A DNA stretch of 64,000 nt from Macrococcus sp. DPC7161 (GCF_004117835.1 NZ_SDSC01000003.1:62001-126000), one strand, 5' to 3'. Counted from the first letter of the stretch, positions 16,402 through 25,429 are shown. A program made the numbers and translations. The notes: generated by a model from the sequence alone, not told the origin.

Positions 16402-17892
16402 TTATTTTTTCTTTTTCTTAGCTTTTTTCTTAGACTTTTTCTTTTTACTTACAACTTTTCCTTTAGGTTGGCGATATTCAGGCATTTCTATGACTTTCAT
16501 ACCACCAATACGCCATAGTCTTACGTGCGTATAAACTTCCTTTAATATTTGTGTAAGTTGTTCAGTTGGGACAATAGAAATGATGCCTTTATGTCCTAAG
16601 TCTGCAATAAATTCAAATGCCGTTTCAAAGCTGTCTGTTACTCTAAATGTTTCGATGATTTCATTAAATAGCGCACGTACTTGATGGTCATAAATTAACT
16701 TACCTTTCATGTTTTCACGTAATGCTACAAACATCTTTTCTGTTAATTGACTTTCATCAACGTAAGCATTTTGAACATATTTGAATACTTGCTTTTTATT
16801 CACTGGCATATAATAATCCATCGCAGAGAACATCACATCTAAATCCATTTGTTGATGTGAATAAATTTCATGTTTAATCCAATTACCTTTAATGTTTCTA
16901 AATAAATTTGGGAAGAATTGTTGAATATCTTTCTTAATTTCTTCAACTGTAATCGATTGTTTCATTAAACGTTTATACGATTCTGCCATAAAGTCTAACT
17001 TCACAAATCCATATAAATTAAGCATCCCACGGTAAAACTTAATTTTTTCTATATCAGCATTTAATACATGATTTTTCTCATACTTTTGAATGTGTTCAAG
17101 TACATCTGAAGGTATAAATAATATTTCATTAAAATCATATGCAAACAAGAATATTTCTCTCGTTGCACCTTTTTGATAAGTAAAATTATCATAGTTAAAT
17201 TGAATCGCATTTTCGATATTTAATAATAAATCATAATCCGCAAATTTAAGCATTTTTTCTAACATCGTAAAGTCTTTAAAAAACTGCGATGTAATTAACG
17301 TAATGATTTCTGTTTTATTTTTATTTGAATATCCTGAAATGCTGTAAAATTTACAAATGGCCTTTAAATCATTTACTGTTAAACTTGCTAAATGAAAACC
17401 TAGAGATTGATTACTGTAATTAGTAATTAATGCATTGATTTTTGATTCTAATACATCTTGCTCATATTTCTCTTTAATCAATTCTTTTAATAGCTTATCT
17501 GCTTCATTTAAAGCTTGTTCAGTAGGTTCTTGAATCGTTTCATATTTATGCTCTAGAGCTACTTCATTATATAGATTTATTAATTTAACTGGAATATCAA
17601 AGATTTCACCTTTAGAATCTTCAATATAGCCAAACTTAACTAAAGTCGGTAAAATAATTTTACTGTTAACTTGATCTTTTAAAATACTTTCTTGTGATGC
17701 TGCCATTAATTCTAAATATACTTTTTCGGTCTGTGTAAGTACTGCGACCACTTCTTTAAAGTATTCTTTCGTATATAATACTTCAGCAACTTGATTTAAG
17801 TCTGATGTGTCCAATTCTTTTTTCTTTAATCCAAAAAACTTTCTAATCTCTTTTAATTCTTGTTCTGACTTTTGTTCTAAATATTTAATCAT
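16402..17892 (-). CDS. Unrecognised 496-residue protein with SAP-like motif and lysine tail
   Basis: Mostly helical, charged, with no signal peptide or membrane span. Residues about 170-205 (LTVNDLKAICKFYSIS followed by NKNKTEIITLI) resemble the SAP/Rho-N helix-turn-helix that binds nucleic acid. The last 20 residues are almost only lysine and serine (from VVSKKKKSKK to the end), a probable nucleic acid or anionic surface contact. AGAGG precedes the ATG. It is transcribed alone between the M42 peptidase and the ABC exporter. I do not know its family function; a DNA- or RNA-associated role is inference from the two motifs. Confidence 0.8.
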   Translation of the reverse strand: MIKYLEQKSEQELKEIRKFFGLKKKELDTSDLNQVAEVLYTKEYFKEVVAVLTQTEKVYLELMAASQESILKDQVNSKIILPTLVKFGYIEDSKGEIFDIPVKLINLYNEVALEHKYETIQEPTEQALNEADKLLKELIKEKYEQDVLESKINALITNYSNQSLGFHLASLTVNDLKAICKFYSISGYSNKNKTEIITLITSQFFKDFTMLEKMLKFADYDLLLNIENAIQFNYDNFTYQKGATREIFLFAYDFNEILFIPSDVLEHIQKYEKNHVLNADIEKIKFYRGMLNLYGFVKLDFMAESYKRLMKQSITVEEIKKDIQQFFPNLFRNIKGNWIKHEIYSHQQMDLDVMFSAMDYYMPVNKKQVFKYVQNAYVDESQLTEKMFVALRENMKGKLIYDHQVRALFNEIIETFRVTDSFETAFEFIADLGHKGIISIVPTEQLTQILKEVYTHVRLWRIGGMKVIEMPEYRQPKGKVVSKKKKSKKKAKKKKK

Positions 17893-17980
17893 GCTGGCCT
17901 CTTTCTATACTCATATTGACTTATATTCATTATGGCATAAAATACATTATTTTTGAACATGTGCCATATTAAAGGTAAAT

Positions 17981-18005
17981 CAAAAAAGAGAGACGAATGT
18001 CTCCC
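17981..18005 (-). terminator. Terminator of the ABC exporter operon
   Basis: On the minus strand GGGAGAC and GTCTCTC pair around ATTC, and TTTTTTG follows. It lies 33 bases after the permease stop. Confidence 0.78.
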
Positions 18006-18037
18006 TTATTATTCTTTATCTCAATCTATTCGTTTCA

Positions 18038-18838
18038 TTATAGTTGTAAGTTTTTATTTTTAAATAATATTGTATTCAAAAAGAATAATATAATGATTAT
18101 TAAACCGCATATACTATAACAAAGTACTAAATAAGCATCACCTGTTGAGATTTTTGCGCTGTCATAAAAGCTAAATACCGTAAAATATTTCATCCATTCG
18201 ACATCTTCACTCAACTTAGCACCAATTGATAAGCCATACATGAGTAATGCAACTGCACTACTTAATAATATGCCGTGTTTTACTTCTTTGCATATCAACA
18301 TACATGTTATTGAAAATAAATGAATGATTAAAAAAACAATAACGCCTAAAACATTTAAATGGATTAATGTTGATATTTTATAATCTGGATTTTTTACAAA
18401 CCATTGAATAAATACCATACAACCTACCGACATAAATATACCTAATAATAGATGCGCAATGATTGCCGCAGTTTGGATTTGAGTCATTATGTTCACTCGT
18501 GAATAAGGTAAATTCATCATATTCGCAAAAGATTTATTTTCAATCGATTTACCAAATAAATGATTACTTAACATTATCGCAAAGCATAACATTAAAATAA
18601 TAAAAATCATGCCGTAATATTCCATTGCGATAAACTGATTAATATCTTGAAGTCCTGCTTGCATATTAAATATCGCATTCAATTCTTTTGGCATTTGTTT
18701 CATCATCTCGTCCAATCCATCCATTTTCTGTACTGTAGGATAAATGGCGACTATCATCAATAAATACAACAATGCACCGATTAAGAAAGCAATCATAAAT
18801 GACAATGATTGTTTCAAATAATAATTAAAGAGTGTCAT
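18038..18838 (-). CDS. ABC transporter permease (ABC-2 type)
   Basis: A 266-residue membrane protein with about six helices. The start is the ATG at 18838 (MTLFNYYLKQSLSFMIAFL), which has GAGGTGATC upstream and overlaps the ATPase stop by 14 bases; the longer frame upstream has no ribosome site. It forms the membrane half of an export system with the ATPase gene before it. The substrate is unknown. Similar ATPase-permease pairs carry peptides, lantibiotics or drugs, and nothing here distinguishes them. Confidence 0.88.
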   Translation of the reverse strand: MTLFNYYLKQSLSFMIAFLIGALLYLLMIVAIYPTVQKMDGLDEMMKQMPKELNAIFNMQAGLQDINQFIAMEYYGMIFIILMLCFAIMLSNHLFGKSIENKSFANMMNLPYSRVNIMTQIQTAAIIAHLLLGIFMSVGCMVFIQWFVKNPDYKISTLIHLNVLGVIVFLIIHLFSITCMLICKEVKHGILLSSAVALLMYGLSIGAKLSEDVEWMKYFTVFSFYDSAKISTGDAYLVLCYSICGLIIIILFFLNTILFKNKNLQL

Positions 18839-19715
18839 TTTGATCACCTCGATCATAATAATGTAAGAAGATTTCTTCAAGCGTTTCATTTTCGATATTG
18901 ATATGTTCGATATCACAATGACTTAATTGACGAATCACTTCATTCGCCTCACCTTTAATGGTTAGTTTCACTGTTAAACCTTCCACACGACATTGTGGGT
19001 ACTGATTAGAAAAACGACGAACATCCTCAATGGTTTTAAAGTGAATCACGTAATGCTGTCTCGCATTTTTCTGAATGTGGTGCATATCATCTAAATCGAC
19101 AATTTTACCCTCTTTGATGATACATATTTGGTCACATGTTCGTGCCACTTCTGTAAAGCTATGTGAACTCATTAATATCGTTGTACCTTTACTTTTTTCT
19201 TCATTAATCAAATCTAAGAAAATTTGTTGTACTAATGGATCAAGTCCTGAAGTTGGTTCATCAAGTATTAAAATATTCGGCTCATGCATAAAACTTTGAA
19301 TGATGGCGACTTTTTGTTTCATCCCTTTACTCATCTTGCCGATTTTCACCTTTTCATCCAATTGTAAACGGCGGATAAGTTCATTCTTTTTAGTATGGTC
19401 TTTAATACCTCGCGCTTTTAACATAAAATTTAAATAATCTTTACCACTCATGTCATTCAATAAACTGATTTCACCAGAAATATAGCCGACATTTTTTTGA
19501 ATATGTGCTCTATTATTAAATGCATCCATACCATTAATCAACACTTGTCCAGATGTAGGTTTCATAAATCCCATCATCATTCTAATGGTTGTTGATTTAC
19601 CAGCACCATTGGGTCCTAAAAACCCAAAAACAGTCCCAGGCTCAATCGTAAAATTTAAATCAAATACGCCTTTTTGATTCCCGAAATCTTTTGTTAAATG
19701 TTTTACTTCAATCAT
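18825..19715 (-). CDS. ABC transporter ATP-binding protein
   Basis: A 296-residue ATPase. Walker A is GPNGAGKS near residue 37; the ABC signature is MSKGMKQK, a variant of LSGGQ; Walker B is ILILDEPTSGLDP; the switch histidine lies in LMSSHSF. A C-terminal extension of about 75 residues is typical of DrrA/CcmA-type exporters. The ATG at 19715 has AGGTGA five bases upstream; a GTG three codons earlier overlaps that site. The Lys in place of the second Gly of the signature (SKGMKQK) recurs in this subfamily. First gene of the two-gene unit. Confidence 0.92.
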   Translation of the reverse strand: MIEVKHLTKDFGNQKGVFDLNFTIEPGTVFGFLGPNGAGKSTTIRMMMGFMKPTSGQVLINGMDAFNNRAHIQKNVGYISGEISLLNDMSGKDYLNFMLKARGIKDHTKKNELIRRLQLDEKVKIGKMSKGMKQKVAIIQSFMHEPNILILDEPTSGLDPLVQQIFLDLINEEKSKGTTILMSSHSFTEVARTCDQICIIKEGKIVDLDDMHHIQKNARQHYVIHFKTIEDVRRFSNQYPQCRVEGLTVKLTIKGEANEVIRQLSHCDIEHINIENETLEEIFLHYYDRGDQNDTL

Positions 19716-19817
19716 GCATCTCACCTACTTATCGACATTTGTTAATCTTATTATATGCCTAGGCTATGTAAAACACACTTTAATTTTTAATTATTTTATT
19801 AAATTGAATACAACAAA

Positions 19818-19847
19818 AAAAGACTTCTCATAAATGAAAAGTCTTTT
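19818..19847 (-). terminator. Terminator of the sirohaem-nitrite reductase cluster
   Basis: AAAAGACTT and AAGTCTTTT (19818-19826, 19839-19847) form a nine-base stem, with a T-run on the minus strand. The sumT stop codon lies in the loop. Confidence 0.85.
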
Positions 19848-20805
19848 GAAATAAATATTTTGCATTTTCTGATGTAAATCTAATTTCATCAAATTGAATT
19901 TCATGTAACTGTGTTTGATGAATCTCAATATATTTTTGAACATGGTATGCATCATTTAAGCCATCAATTAAATAATAATAACCGCCATCATCATACATTT
20001 CTAAGACACTTTCAACGTCTGATTTCTCATCATTGACAATAAGTATCTTTCGATTATGGTCTGGCATTTGTTCAAACCAAGATTCATTTTTTCTGCATTT
20101 AACAACATCCCCGACAATTATCATCGCTGGATGTTTAATATCCGCTTCAGTAACTAAAGCCACAATGTTTGATAAATCACCTGTCACAGTCTTTTGATAG
20201 CCATATGTACCATTACCGATAACAGCAACGGGTAATGTTGCTTCATTTTCTTCGGACAGTATATTTACGATATTCGGTAATTCTTTCATGCCCATGTAAA
20301 GAGCGAGCGTTCCACCTTTTGCAAGGGCTTGGAAATCAATTTCTCGCACTGAATCTTTTTGTAAATGACCTGTTGCAAATGTAACGTGAGGTGAATATTG
20401 TCGATCTGTTAATGGAAATCCTGCATATAAACTTGCAGCACTAGCACTTGTAATACCTGGAATCACTTCAAATGGAATTTCAGATTTCAATGTATCTATT
20501 TCTTCAGATAATCTGCCAAATATACCAGGGTCTCCACCTTTTAATCGTGCGACAATGTGCCCTTCTTTGGCATATTCGTAAATTAATGAGTTAATTTCAT
20601 GTTGTTTAATGTAATTGACATCTGGATTTTTCCCCACATAAATCAGTTTCGCATCTTGTTTAGATAGTTGAAGTAACATTTTATTGACTAAACGATCATA
20701 TATAATGACATCTGCTTGTTTGATTTTTCTTAACCCTTTATAAGAACAAAGTCCGGGATCACCCGGACCTGCTCCAATAAAGTAAACTTTACCTATTCTA
20801 CCCAT
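19828..20805 (-). CDS. sumT: Uroporphyrinogen-III C-methyltransferase
   Basis: Makes precorrin-2 from uroporphyrinogen III with two S-adenosylmethionine molecules, the first committed step to siroheme. Residues 5-245 are a complete tetrapyrrole methylase: GAGPGDPGL (11-19), VIYDRLV, RLKGGDPGIFGR, PGITSA and the late NGTYGYQKTVTG segment. About 80 further residues (from KILIVNDEKSDVES on) lie beyond the usual end and are not a uroporphyrinogen synthase of normal length. The start overlaps nirD by 13 bases. Last gene of the cluster. It supplies the siroheme that NirB needs. Confidence 0.94.
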   Translation of the reverse strand: MGRIGKVYFIGAGPGDPGLCSYKGLRKIKQADVIIYDRLVNKMLLQLSKQDAKLIYVGKNPDVNYIKQHEINSLIYEYAKEGHIVARLKGGDPGIFGRLSEEIDTLKSEIPFEVIPGITSASAASLYAGFPLTDRQYSPHVTFATGHLQKDSVREIDFQALAKGGTLALYMGMKELPNIVNILSEENEATLPVAVIGNGTYGYQKTVTGDLSNIVALVTEADIKHPAMIIVGDVVKCRKNESWFEQMPDHNRKILIVNDEKSDVESVLEMYDDGGYYYLIDGLNDAYHVQKYIEIHQTQLHEIQFDEIRFTSENAKYLFQKTFHL

Positions 20806-21107
20806 ATGAATAATTCGCCTTGCTCCACTTCTACTTTATAAGTTTTCACACAACCATCTGCTTCATCTGGTGCTTGAACTTGTCCATCGTTTAAGTCAAT
20901 CTTTCTGTCATGTAAAGGACAGAATACATAATGTTCACTTACAGTCCCCTCAGATAAAGGACCATTTTTATGTGGGCAACGATTTCCAATTGCTTTAATT
21001 TCACCAGTTTCTAATAAGAAAATACCAATCTCTTCATCTCTAACAAATACTTTTTTACCGATTTGTGGTTCTAATTCTGAAACGTTAAATAATTTAATTT
21101 TTTCCAT
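20793..21107 (-). CDS. nirD: Nitrite reductase small subunit
   Basis: A 104-residue Rieske-like subunit of the NADH-dependent assimilatory or detoxifying nitrite reductase. The ATG at 21107 lies one base past the nirB stop; longer frames upstream lie inside nirB. It keeps the CPH...CPLH pattern (NRCPHKNGPLSEG and FCPLHDRKIDL), so unlike some NirD proteins it could hold a [2Fe-2S] cluster. It is sandwiched between nirB and sumT with overlaps on both sides, so the three genes form one transcript. Confidence 0.93.
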   Translation of the reverse strand: MEKIKLFNVSELEPQIGKKVFVRDEEIGIFLLETGEIKAIGNRCPHKNGPLSEGTVSEHYVFCPLHDRKIDLNDGQVQAPDEADGCVKTYKVEVEQGELFIWVE

Positions 21108-21108
21108 G

Positions 21109-23505
21109 TTATACGCGCTCCACTTCATACATTTTTTTATCATTTTCACGCATTTGTTTCCAAGGTTCTTCTTGGCGTGCTTTATTTGCATCTAATAAAG
21201 TATCGTATAATTCTTTTTGTTTTACTGGGTTTAATAATACTTCTTTCACTTGGTCAAATCCTAAACGCTCCAACCAAGGCGCAGTACGTTCTGCATAAAT
21301 ACCTGTTTCACGGTAATATTGCATCATCGCACCACATAATTGTACTACTTCATCTTCAGTAGCTACTGTCGTTAATAATATAGCTGCTTTAACTTCAGTA
21401 CCACCATTACCACCAATGAAAATTTGGAAACCATTTTCAACTGCGATGACTCCAAAGTCTTTAACACCTGATTCTACACAGCTACGTGGACAGCCTGATA
21501 CCCCAATTTTAAATTTATGAGGTGTATCAATATATTCAAATGTAGATTCTAATCGAATGGCCAATTTAGTAGTATATTGTGTACCAAATCGACAGAATTC
21601 TTTACCAACACAAGATTTTACTGAACGTAATTTTTTACCATAAGCAGATGCTGAGCGCATGCCTAAATCTTCCCAAACTAGTGGTAATTCTTCTTTCTTA
21701 ATACCATATAAACCTATACGTTGTGCACCTGTAATTTTCACTAAAGGTACATCATATTTCTTCGCAACTTCACCTAATTTAATTAATTGATCAGGATTTG
21801 TTACCCCACCTTGCATTTGTGGAATGACTGAGAATGTACCGTCATTTTGAATATTTGCATGGAAACGTTCATTTGCATAACGTGAATCTTTTTCGTCTTC
21901 ATGCTCATGTGGCCAGCACATATTTAAATAATAGTTAATTGCTGGACGACATTTTGGACAACCACCAAGGTTTTTAAAGCCTAATACATGGCGTACTTCT
22001 TTAGATGTTTTTAAACCTTTAGCACGAATTTGCGTAACGATTTGATCACGTGATAAATCTGTACAACCACAAATACCTGTTGGTCCACCAGCTTCAAATT
22101 TATCTCCTAAAGTATGTACTAATAAGTCAGCGATTTGTCCTTTACATTTACCACAAGAACCCCCTGCTTTAGTATGAGCAGTAACTTCAGCAACAGTTGT
22201 TAATCCTTTTTCTTTAACAGCTTGTACAATTTGTCCTTTAGAAATACCGTTACAGCCACAAATTGTCTCAGAGTCATCCATTGTTGCGACACTTACTGCA
22301 TCGACTTCTCCGGCTTTATGTAATAAAGATACTAATGTAAATTCTTCAATATCTTCACGTTTTTTCATCATGTTGTAGAAACGGTTACCTTCTTCAGTGT
22401 CCCCATAAAGTACTGCTCCGACAACTTTTCCAGCTTCAACGAATACTTTTTTGTAAATATTATCTACACCGTTAAATACTTCGATGCCACGAATGTTTTC
22501 ACCTTCATAAATTTTACCAGCAGAGAATAAATCACAACCAGATACTTTTAATGAAGTAAATGTTGTAGATCCATGATAACCATCTGTATCTTTACCAGTA
22601 ATATGATCTGCTAATACTTTACCTTGTTCATATAATGGTGCAACTAAACCATATACTTTTGAATTGTGCTCACAACATTCACCAACCGCATAAATATCTG
22701 GGTCACTCGTTTGCATAAAATCATTTACGACAATACCACGGCCAATTTCTAGACCAGCAGCACGTGCTTGTTTCGTAACCGGACGAATACCAACTGCCAT
22801 AACTACTAAGTCTGTTTCAATGACTGTACCATCACTTAAACGTACCGCTTCAACGCGATCTTTACCGATGATTTCTTGTGTATTACCTTGAAGTTTAAAT
22901 TTCATACCTTGTTTTTCAAGATCTGCTTTTAACATTTCTCCGGCCTTACGGTCCAACTGCATTTCCATTAACCATTCCGCTAAGTGAACTACAGTTACTT
23001 CCATACCTTGATCTAGTAAACCACGTGCACACTCTAAACCTAATAAACCGCCACCGATAACAACCGCTTTCTTAAATTTACGTGCTTGATCGATGATATA
23101 TTCAGTATCTTTAATTGTTCTCCAACCAACAACACCGTCTAATTTAACACCATCGATTGGTAACATAAATGCTGTAGAACCTGTCGCAAAAATTAATTTG
23201 TCGTAAGCAACTTCTACACCTTTCTTCGTTTTAACAATTTTATTTACTCGATCTATTTCTTCTGCTTTATCATCATTGATTAATGTAATGCCTTGTTCTT
23301 TATACCATTCATACGAATTTAAAATCGTTTCATCAACAGTCATTTTCTTTTGTAAAATGTTTGATAACATAATACGGTTGTAGTTTGGATATGGTTCCTC
23401 ACCGATGATAGTAATCTCAAATAACTCTGGATTACGTTCAATAATTTCCTCAATCGTTCTAACCCCTGCCATACCATTACCAATCATTACTAATCTTTGT
23501 TTCAT
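21109..23505 (-). CDS. nirB: NADH-dependent nitrite reductase large subunit
   Basis: A 798-residue cytosolic enzyme reducing nitrite to ammonia. Domains in order: FAD and NAD Rossmann folds (GNGMAG at 9-14, GGGLLG at 151-156), two BFD-like [2Fe-2S] segments with cysteines 416, 418, 451, 454 and 479, 481, 516, 519, then the siroheme/[4Fe-4S] domain with C632, C638, C672 and C676 (CVGKEFC, GCPRSC). All cluster ligands are present. AAAGGAG precedes the ATG. Its 200-base upstream region holds an NreC-like box and a TGTGA-N6-TCACA palindrome, fitting control by oxygen, nitrate or redox state. Confidence 0.97.
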   Translation of the reverse strand: MKQRLVMIGNGMAGVRTIEEIIERNPELFEITIIGEEPYPNYNRIMLSNILQKKMTVDETILNSYEWYKEQGITLINDDKAEEIDRVNKIVKTKKGVEVAYDKLIFATGSTAFMLPIDGVKLDGVVGWRTIKDTEYIIDQARKFKKAVVIGGGLLGLECARGLLDQGMEVTVVHLAEWLMEMQLDRKAGEMLKADLEKQGMKFKLQGNTQEIIGKDRVEAVRLSDGTVIETDLVVMAVGIRPVTKQARAAGLEIGRGIVVNDFMQTSDPDIYAVGECCEHNSKVYGLVAPLYEQGKVLADHITGKDTDGYHGSTTFTSLKVSGCDLFSAGKIYEGENIRGIEVFNGVDNIYKKVFVEAGKVVGAVLYGDTEEGNRFYNMMKKREDIEEFTLVSLLHKAGEVDAVSVATMDDSETICGCNGISKGQIVQAVKEKGLTTVAEVTAHTKAGGSCGKCKGQIADLLVHTLGDKFEAGGPTGICGCTDLSRDQIVTQIRAKGLKTSKEVRHVLGFKNLGGCPKCRPAINYYLNMCWPHEHEDEKDSRYANERFHANIQNDGTFSVIPQMQGGVTNPDQLIKLGEVAKKYDVPLVKITGAQRIGLYGIKKEELPLVWEDLGMRSASAYGKKLRSVKSCVGKEFCRFGTQYTTKLAIRLESTFEYIDTPHKFKIGVSGCPRSCVESGVKDFGVIAVENGFQIFIGGNGGTEVKAAILLTTVATEDEVVQLCGAMMQYYRETGIYAERTAPWLERLGFDQVKEVLLNPVKQKELYDTLLDANKARQEEPWKQMRENDKKMYEVERV

Positions 23506-23583
23506 TTTATTGGCTCCTTTATCTTCATGCTCTTTTATTATTAAAGATACATTTCATTTATCACTTAATTAGATAGTAACAAT

Positions 23584-23652
23584 ATTATAACCTATATCAT
23601 GTGATAAAAATCACAAATATTATTAAATAAGAAAAATATAGAGAAATCCCTA
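23584..23652 (-). promoter_or_regulatory. nirB control region: NreC-like box, TGTGA palindrome and -10
   Basis: TAGAGAAATCCCTA (23639-23652) matches the recalled staphylococcal NreC consensus TAGGG-N4-CCCTA at nine of ten positions. TGTGATAAAAATCACA (23600-23615) is a perfect TGTGA-N6-TCACA palindrome of the Crp/Fnr (ArcR) or Rex kind. A TATAAT -10 lies at 23584-23589 on the minus strand. The palindrome sits where a -35 would be. Confidence 0.68.
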
Positions 23653-23704
23653 ATACTAAAGAAGTAATATTACTTTTCGATTAACATTTCGACTAACAAT
23701 TAAA

Positions 23705-24136
23705 TTATCCTTTTGATAATAATTGCAATAAATGCGCTTTAAATTGCTTACTTTTCGATGCGTCTTGACCTTCTGTAGAAATCATAATTTTCATGCCATC
23801 ATATATAAAGCTCGCCATATTAAAAAATGATGAGCGCGTCTGATTAGTACAGTCATTAACCAATTGTTGTGGTGACGTTTTAGAATAAACTACATCATTC
23901 ACCGCTTGATCATTTGTTGTAATAAAGACCATGTCAAATGCCGATAAATCCTCAAGGTCAAATTGTCGTTTGATACAATGAACATCTTGATTTAATATCC
24001 ACGCATCAATTTCTGGGGCAATCACAGTAATATGTGCACCTTCACCAATTAATTTAGAGAGCTTTCTTTTCGCAATACGTCCGCCACCTACAATAAGTAT
24101 CGACTTACCATTTAAATTCAACATTACTGGATACAT
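23705..24136 (-). CDS. sirC: Precorrin-2 dehydrogenase, short form
   Basis: Oxidises precorrin-2 to sirohydrochlorin with NAD+. The 143 residues have the Rossmann motif VGGGRIAKRKLSKLI at about 16-30, the ITVIAPE strand, and FITTNDQAVN...NDCTNQTRSSFFNMASF, typical of the SirC/CysG N-terminal family. The C-terminal helical part is much reduced compared with CysG, and no chelatase is fused, which fits a separate sirB just upstream. The ATG overlaps the sirB stop by 13 bases. Confidence 0.88.
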   Translation of the reverse strand: MYPVMLNLNGKSILIVGGGRIAKRKLSKLIGEGAHITVIAPEIDAWILNQDVHCIKRQFDLEDLSAFDMVFITTNDQAVNDVVYSKTSPQQLVNDCTNQTRSSFFNMASFIYDGMKIMISTEGQDASKSKQFKAHLLQLLSKG

Positions 24137-24846
24137 ACTGCATCTACCTTTTCAATTTGTCTTAATACACTTTGTACCATATTAAAATCTAAGTCTAAAG
24201 TTTCAGTAAAAGTGATTTGCATACCTTTTTCGATAAATGGTTGACTCAACCTTTTAATCTTCCTTACTAAATGCCCATCAAATAAAAAGTATGGCATAAG
24301 GACTACACTTTCATTTGTATTGAGTTCGCTTAATTTTTGTTCAAAACTTAATGCACCATATAACATTGCCGGTATAAGGTTTTGATCTGAATCCTTTTGC
24401 ATTAATTTAACTGCTTCTGTAAGTCTTACATCTGGTTCTGTAAAGCGTTTGTTCCCATGTGCGACAATCAAGGTATGATTTGCGTTAAAAGATTGTATTC
24501 GTTCATTGGCAACTTGATAGACTTCTTTTTCATCACCAAAACAATCTGCAATCGTATATTGTATATCAAATGGATATTTCGCAATGACTGCATCTAACTG
24601 TGCAGGAATATCTTCGACTGCGTGCATTGCTGGAAACAATAGCATAGGCACAACAATACATTCTCGTACTCCCGCTTCAATCATTTCACTAAATATTAAT
24701 GGTACATTCTCATCTGCTTTCTCTAAAAAAGCGAGTTTCTGAATACTTTCATTACGATGTTTCATGATTTCATTTACAAATTCACGAAACAAAGTATTTT
24801 TGTCAGGCATTTTAGAACCATGCGCAATATAAATAATCCCTTTCAC
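24124..24846 (-). CDS. sirB: Sirohydrochlorin ferrochelatase
   Basis: Inserts Fe2+ into sirohydrochlorin to give siroheme. A GTG start at 24846 is chosen because GAGAGGGGG precedes it and the family opening KGIIYIAHGSKMPD follows at once, with H9 as the likely catalytic histidine; the 51 upstream codons lie in the leader and promoter. 240 residues, two CbiX-type halves, with a second motif LIVAHGNKR near the middle. First gene of the run; sirC overlaps it. An NreC-like palindrome lies 81-94 bases upstream of the start. Confidence 0.9.
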   Translation of the reverse strand: MKGIIYIAHGSKMPDKNTLFREFVNEIMKHRNESIQKLAFLEKADENVPLIFSEMIEAGVRECIVVPMLLFPAMHAVEDIPAQLDAVIAKYPFDIQYTIADCFGDEKEVYQVANERIQSFNANHTLIVAHGNKRFTEPDVRLTEAVKLMQKDSDQNLIPAMLYGALSFEQKLSELNTNESVVLMPYFLFDGHLVRKIKRLSQPFIEKGMQITFTETLDLDFNMVQSVLRQIEKVDAVCIQ

Positions 24847-24890
24847 ATAATTCCCCCTCTCATTAAATCTATTGTATAAAATATAGCAAA

Positions 24891-24940
24891 TGTATAATAG
24901 CAATAACCTTACGAAACAAGATAGTATAGGGAAAACCCTT
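24891..24940 (-). promoter_or_regulatory. sirB promoter with NreC-like box
   Basis: TAGGGAAAACCCTT (24927-24940, plus strand) matches TAGGG-N4-CCCTA at nine of ten positions. On the minus strand TTGTTT, 17 bases and TATACA (24891-24896) lie downstream, putting the box near -50. Confidence 0.62.
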
Positions 24941-24970
24941 ATTCTGTGTTGTTGTATGAAAAAGCCAATA

Positions 24971-25004
24971 AAAAAAGTCACATGAAATTTGCATTTCATG
25001 TGAC
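24971..25004 (-). terminator. Terminator of infC-rpmI-rplT
   Basis: GTCACATGAAAT and ATTTCATGTGAC form a perfect 12-bp stem with a four-base loop, and TTTTTTATT follows on the minus strand. It starts 14 bases after the rplT stop. Confidence 0.93.
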
Positions 25005-25018
25005 TCAGTGATTATCTA

Positions 25019-25378
25019 TTATTTTTCTAAAGCTTTTTTAGCTTGTTCTACTAAACCAGCAAATGCTTTTTCATCAGTGATAGCGATCTCTGATAACATT
25101 TTACGGTTGATTTCGATACCTGCTAATTTTAAACCGTTCATTAAACGGCTGTAGCTGATGTCGTTCATACGAGCTGCCGCATTGATACGTGCGATCCATA
25201 ATTTACGGAAATCACGTTTCTTTTGACGACGGTCACGGTATGCATATTGACCTGATTTCATTACTTGTTGTTTTGCTACTTTATATAATGTATGTTTTGA
25301 ACCAAAGTAACCTTTAGCTAATTTGATTACGCGTTTACGACGACGACGTGTTACAGTTCCACCTTTAACTCGTGGCAT
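25019..25378 (-). CDS. rplT: 50S ribosomal protein L20
   Basis: A 119-residue rRNA-binding protein needed early in 50S assembly. The N-terminal arginine/lysine arm ([26 protein letters not shown]) and the globular C-terminus ([32 protein letters not shown]) match the family along the full length. GGAGG precedes the ATG. In Firmicutes L20 also binds the infC leader to repress this operon, and a leader of that type is present upstream of infC. Confidence 0.99.
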   Translation of the reverse strand: MPRVKGGTVTRRRRKRVIKLAKGYFGSKHTLYKVAKQQVMKSGQYAYRDRRQKKRDFRKLWIARINAAARMNDISYSRLMNGLKLAGIEINRKMLSEIAITDEKAFAGLVEQAKKALEK

Positions 25379-25429
25379 GATAATTCCTCCTTAAGATATA
25401 TAACGATATGTTTAGTCCGATTATTTTAA

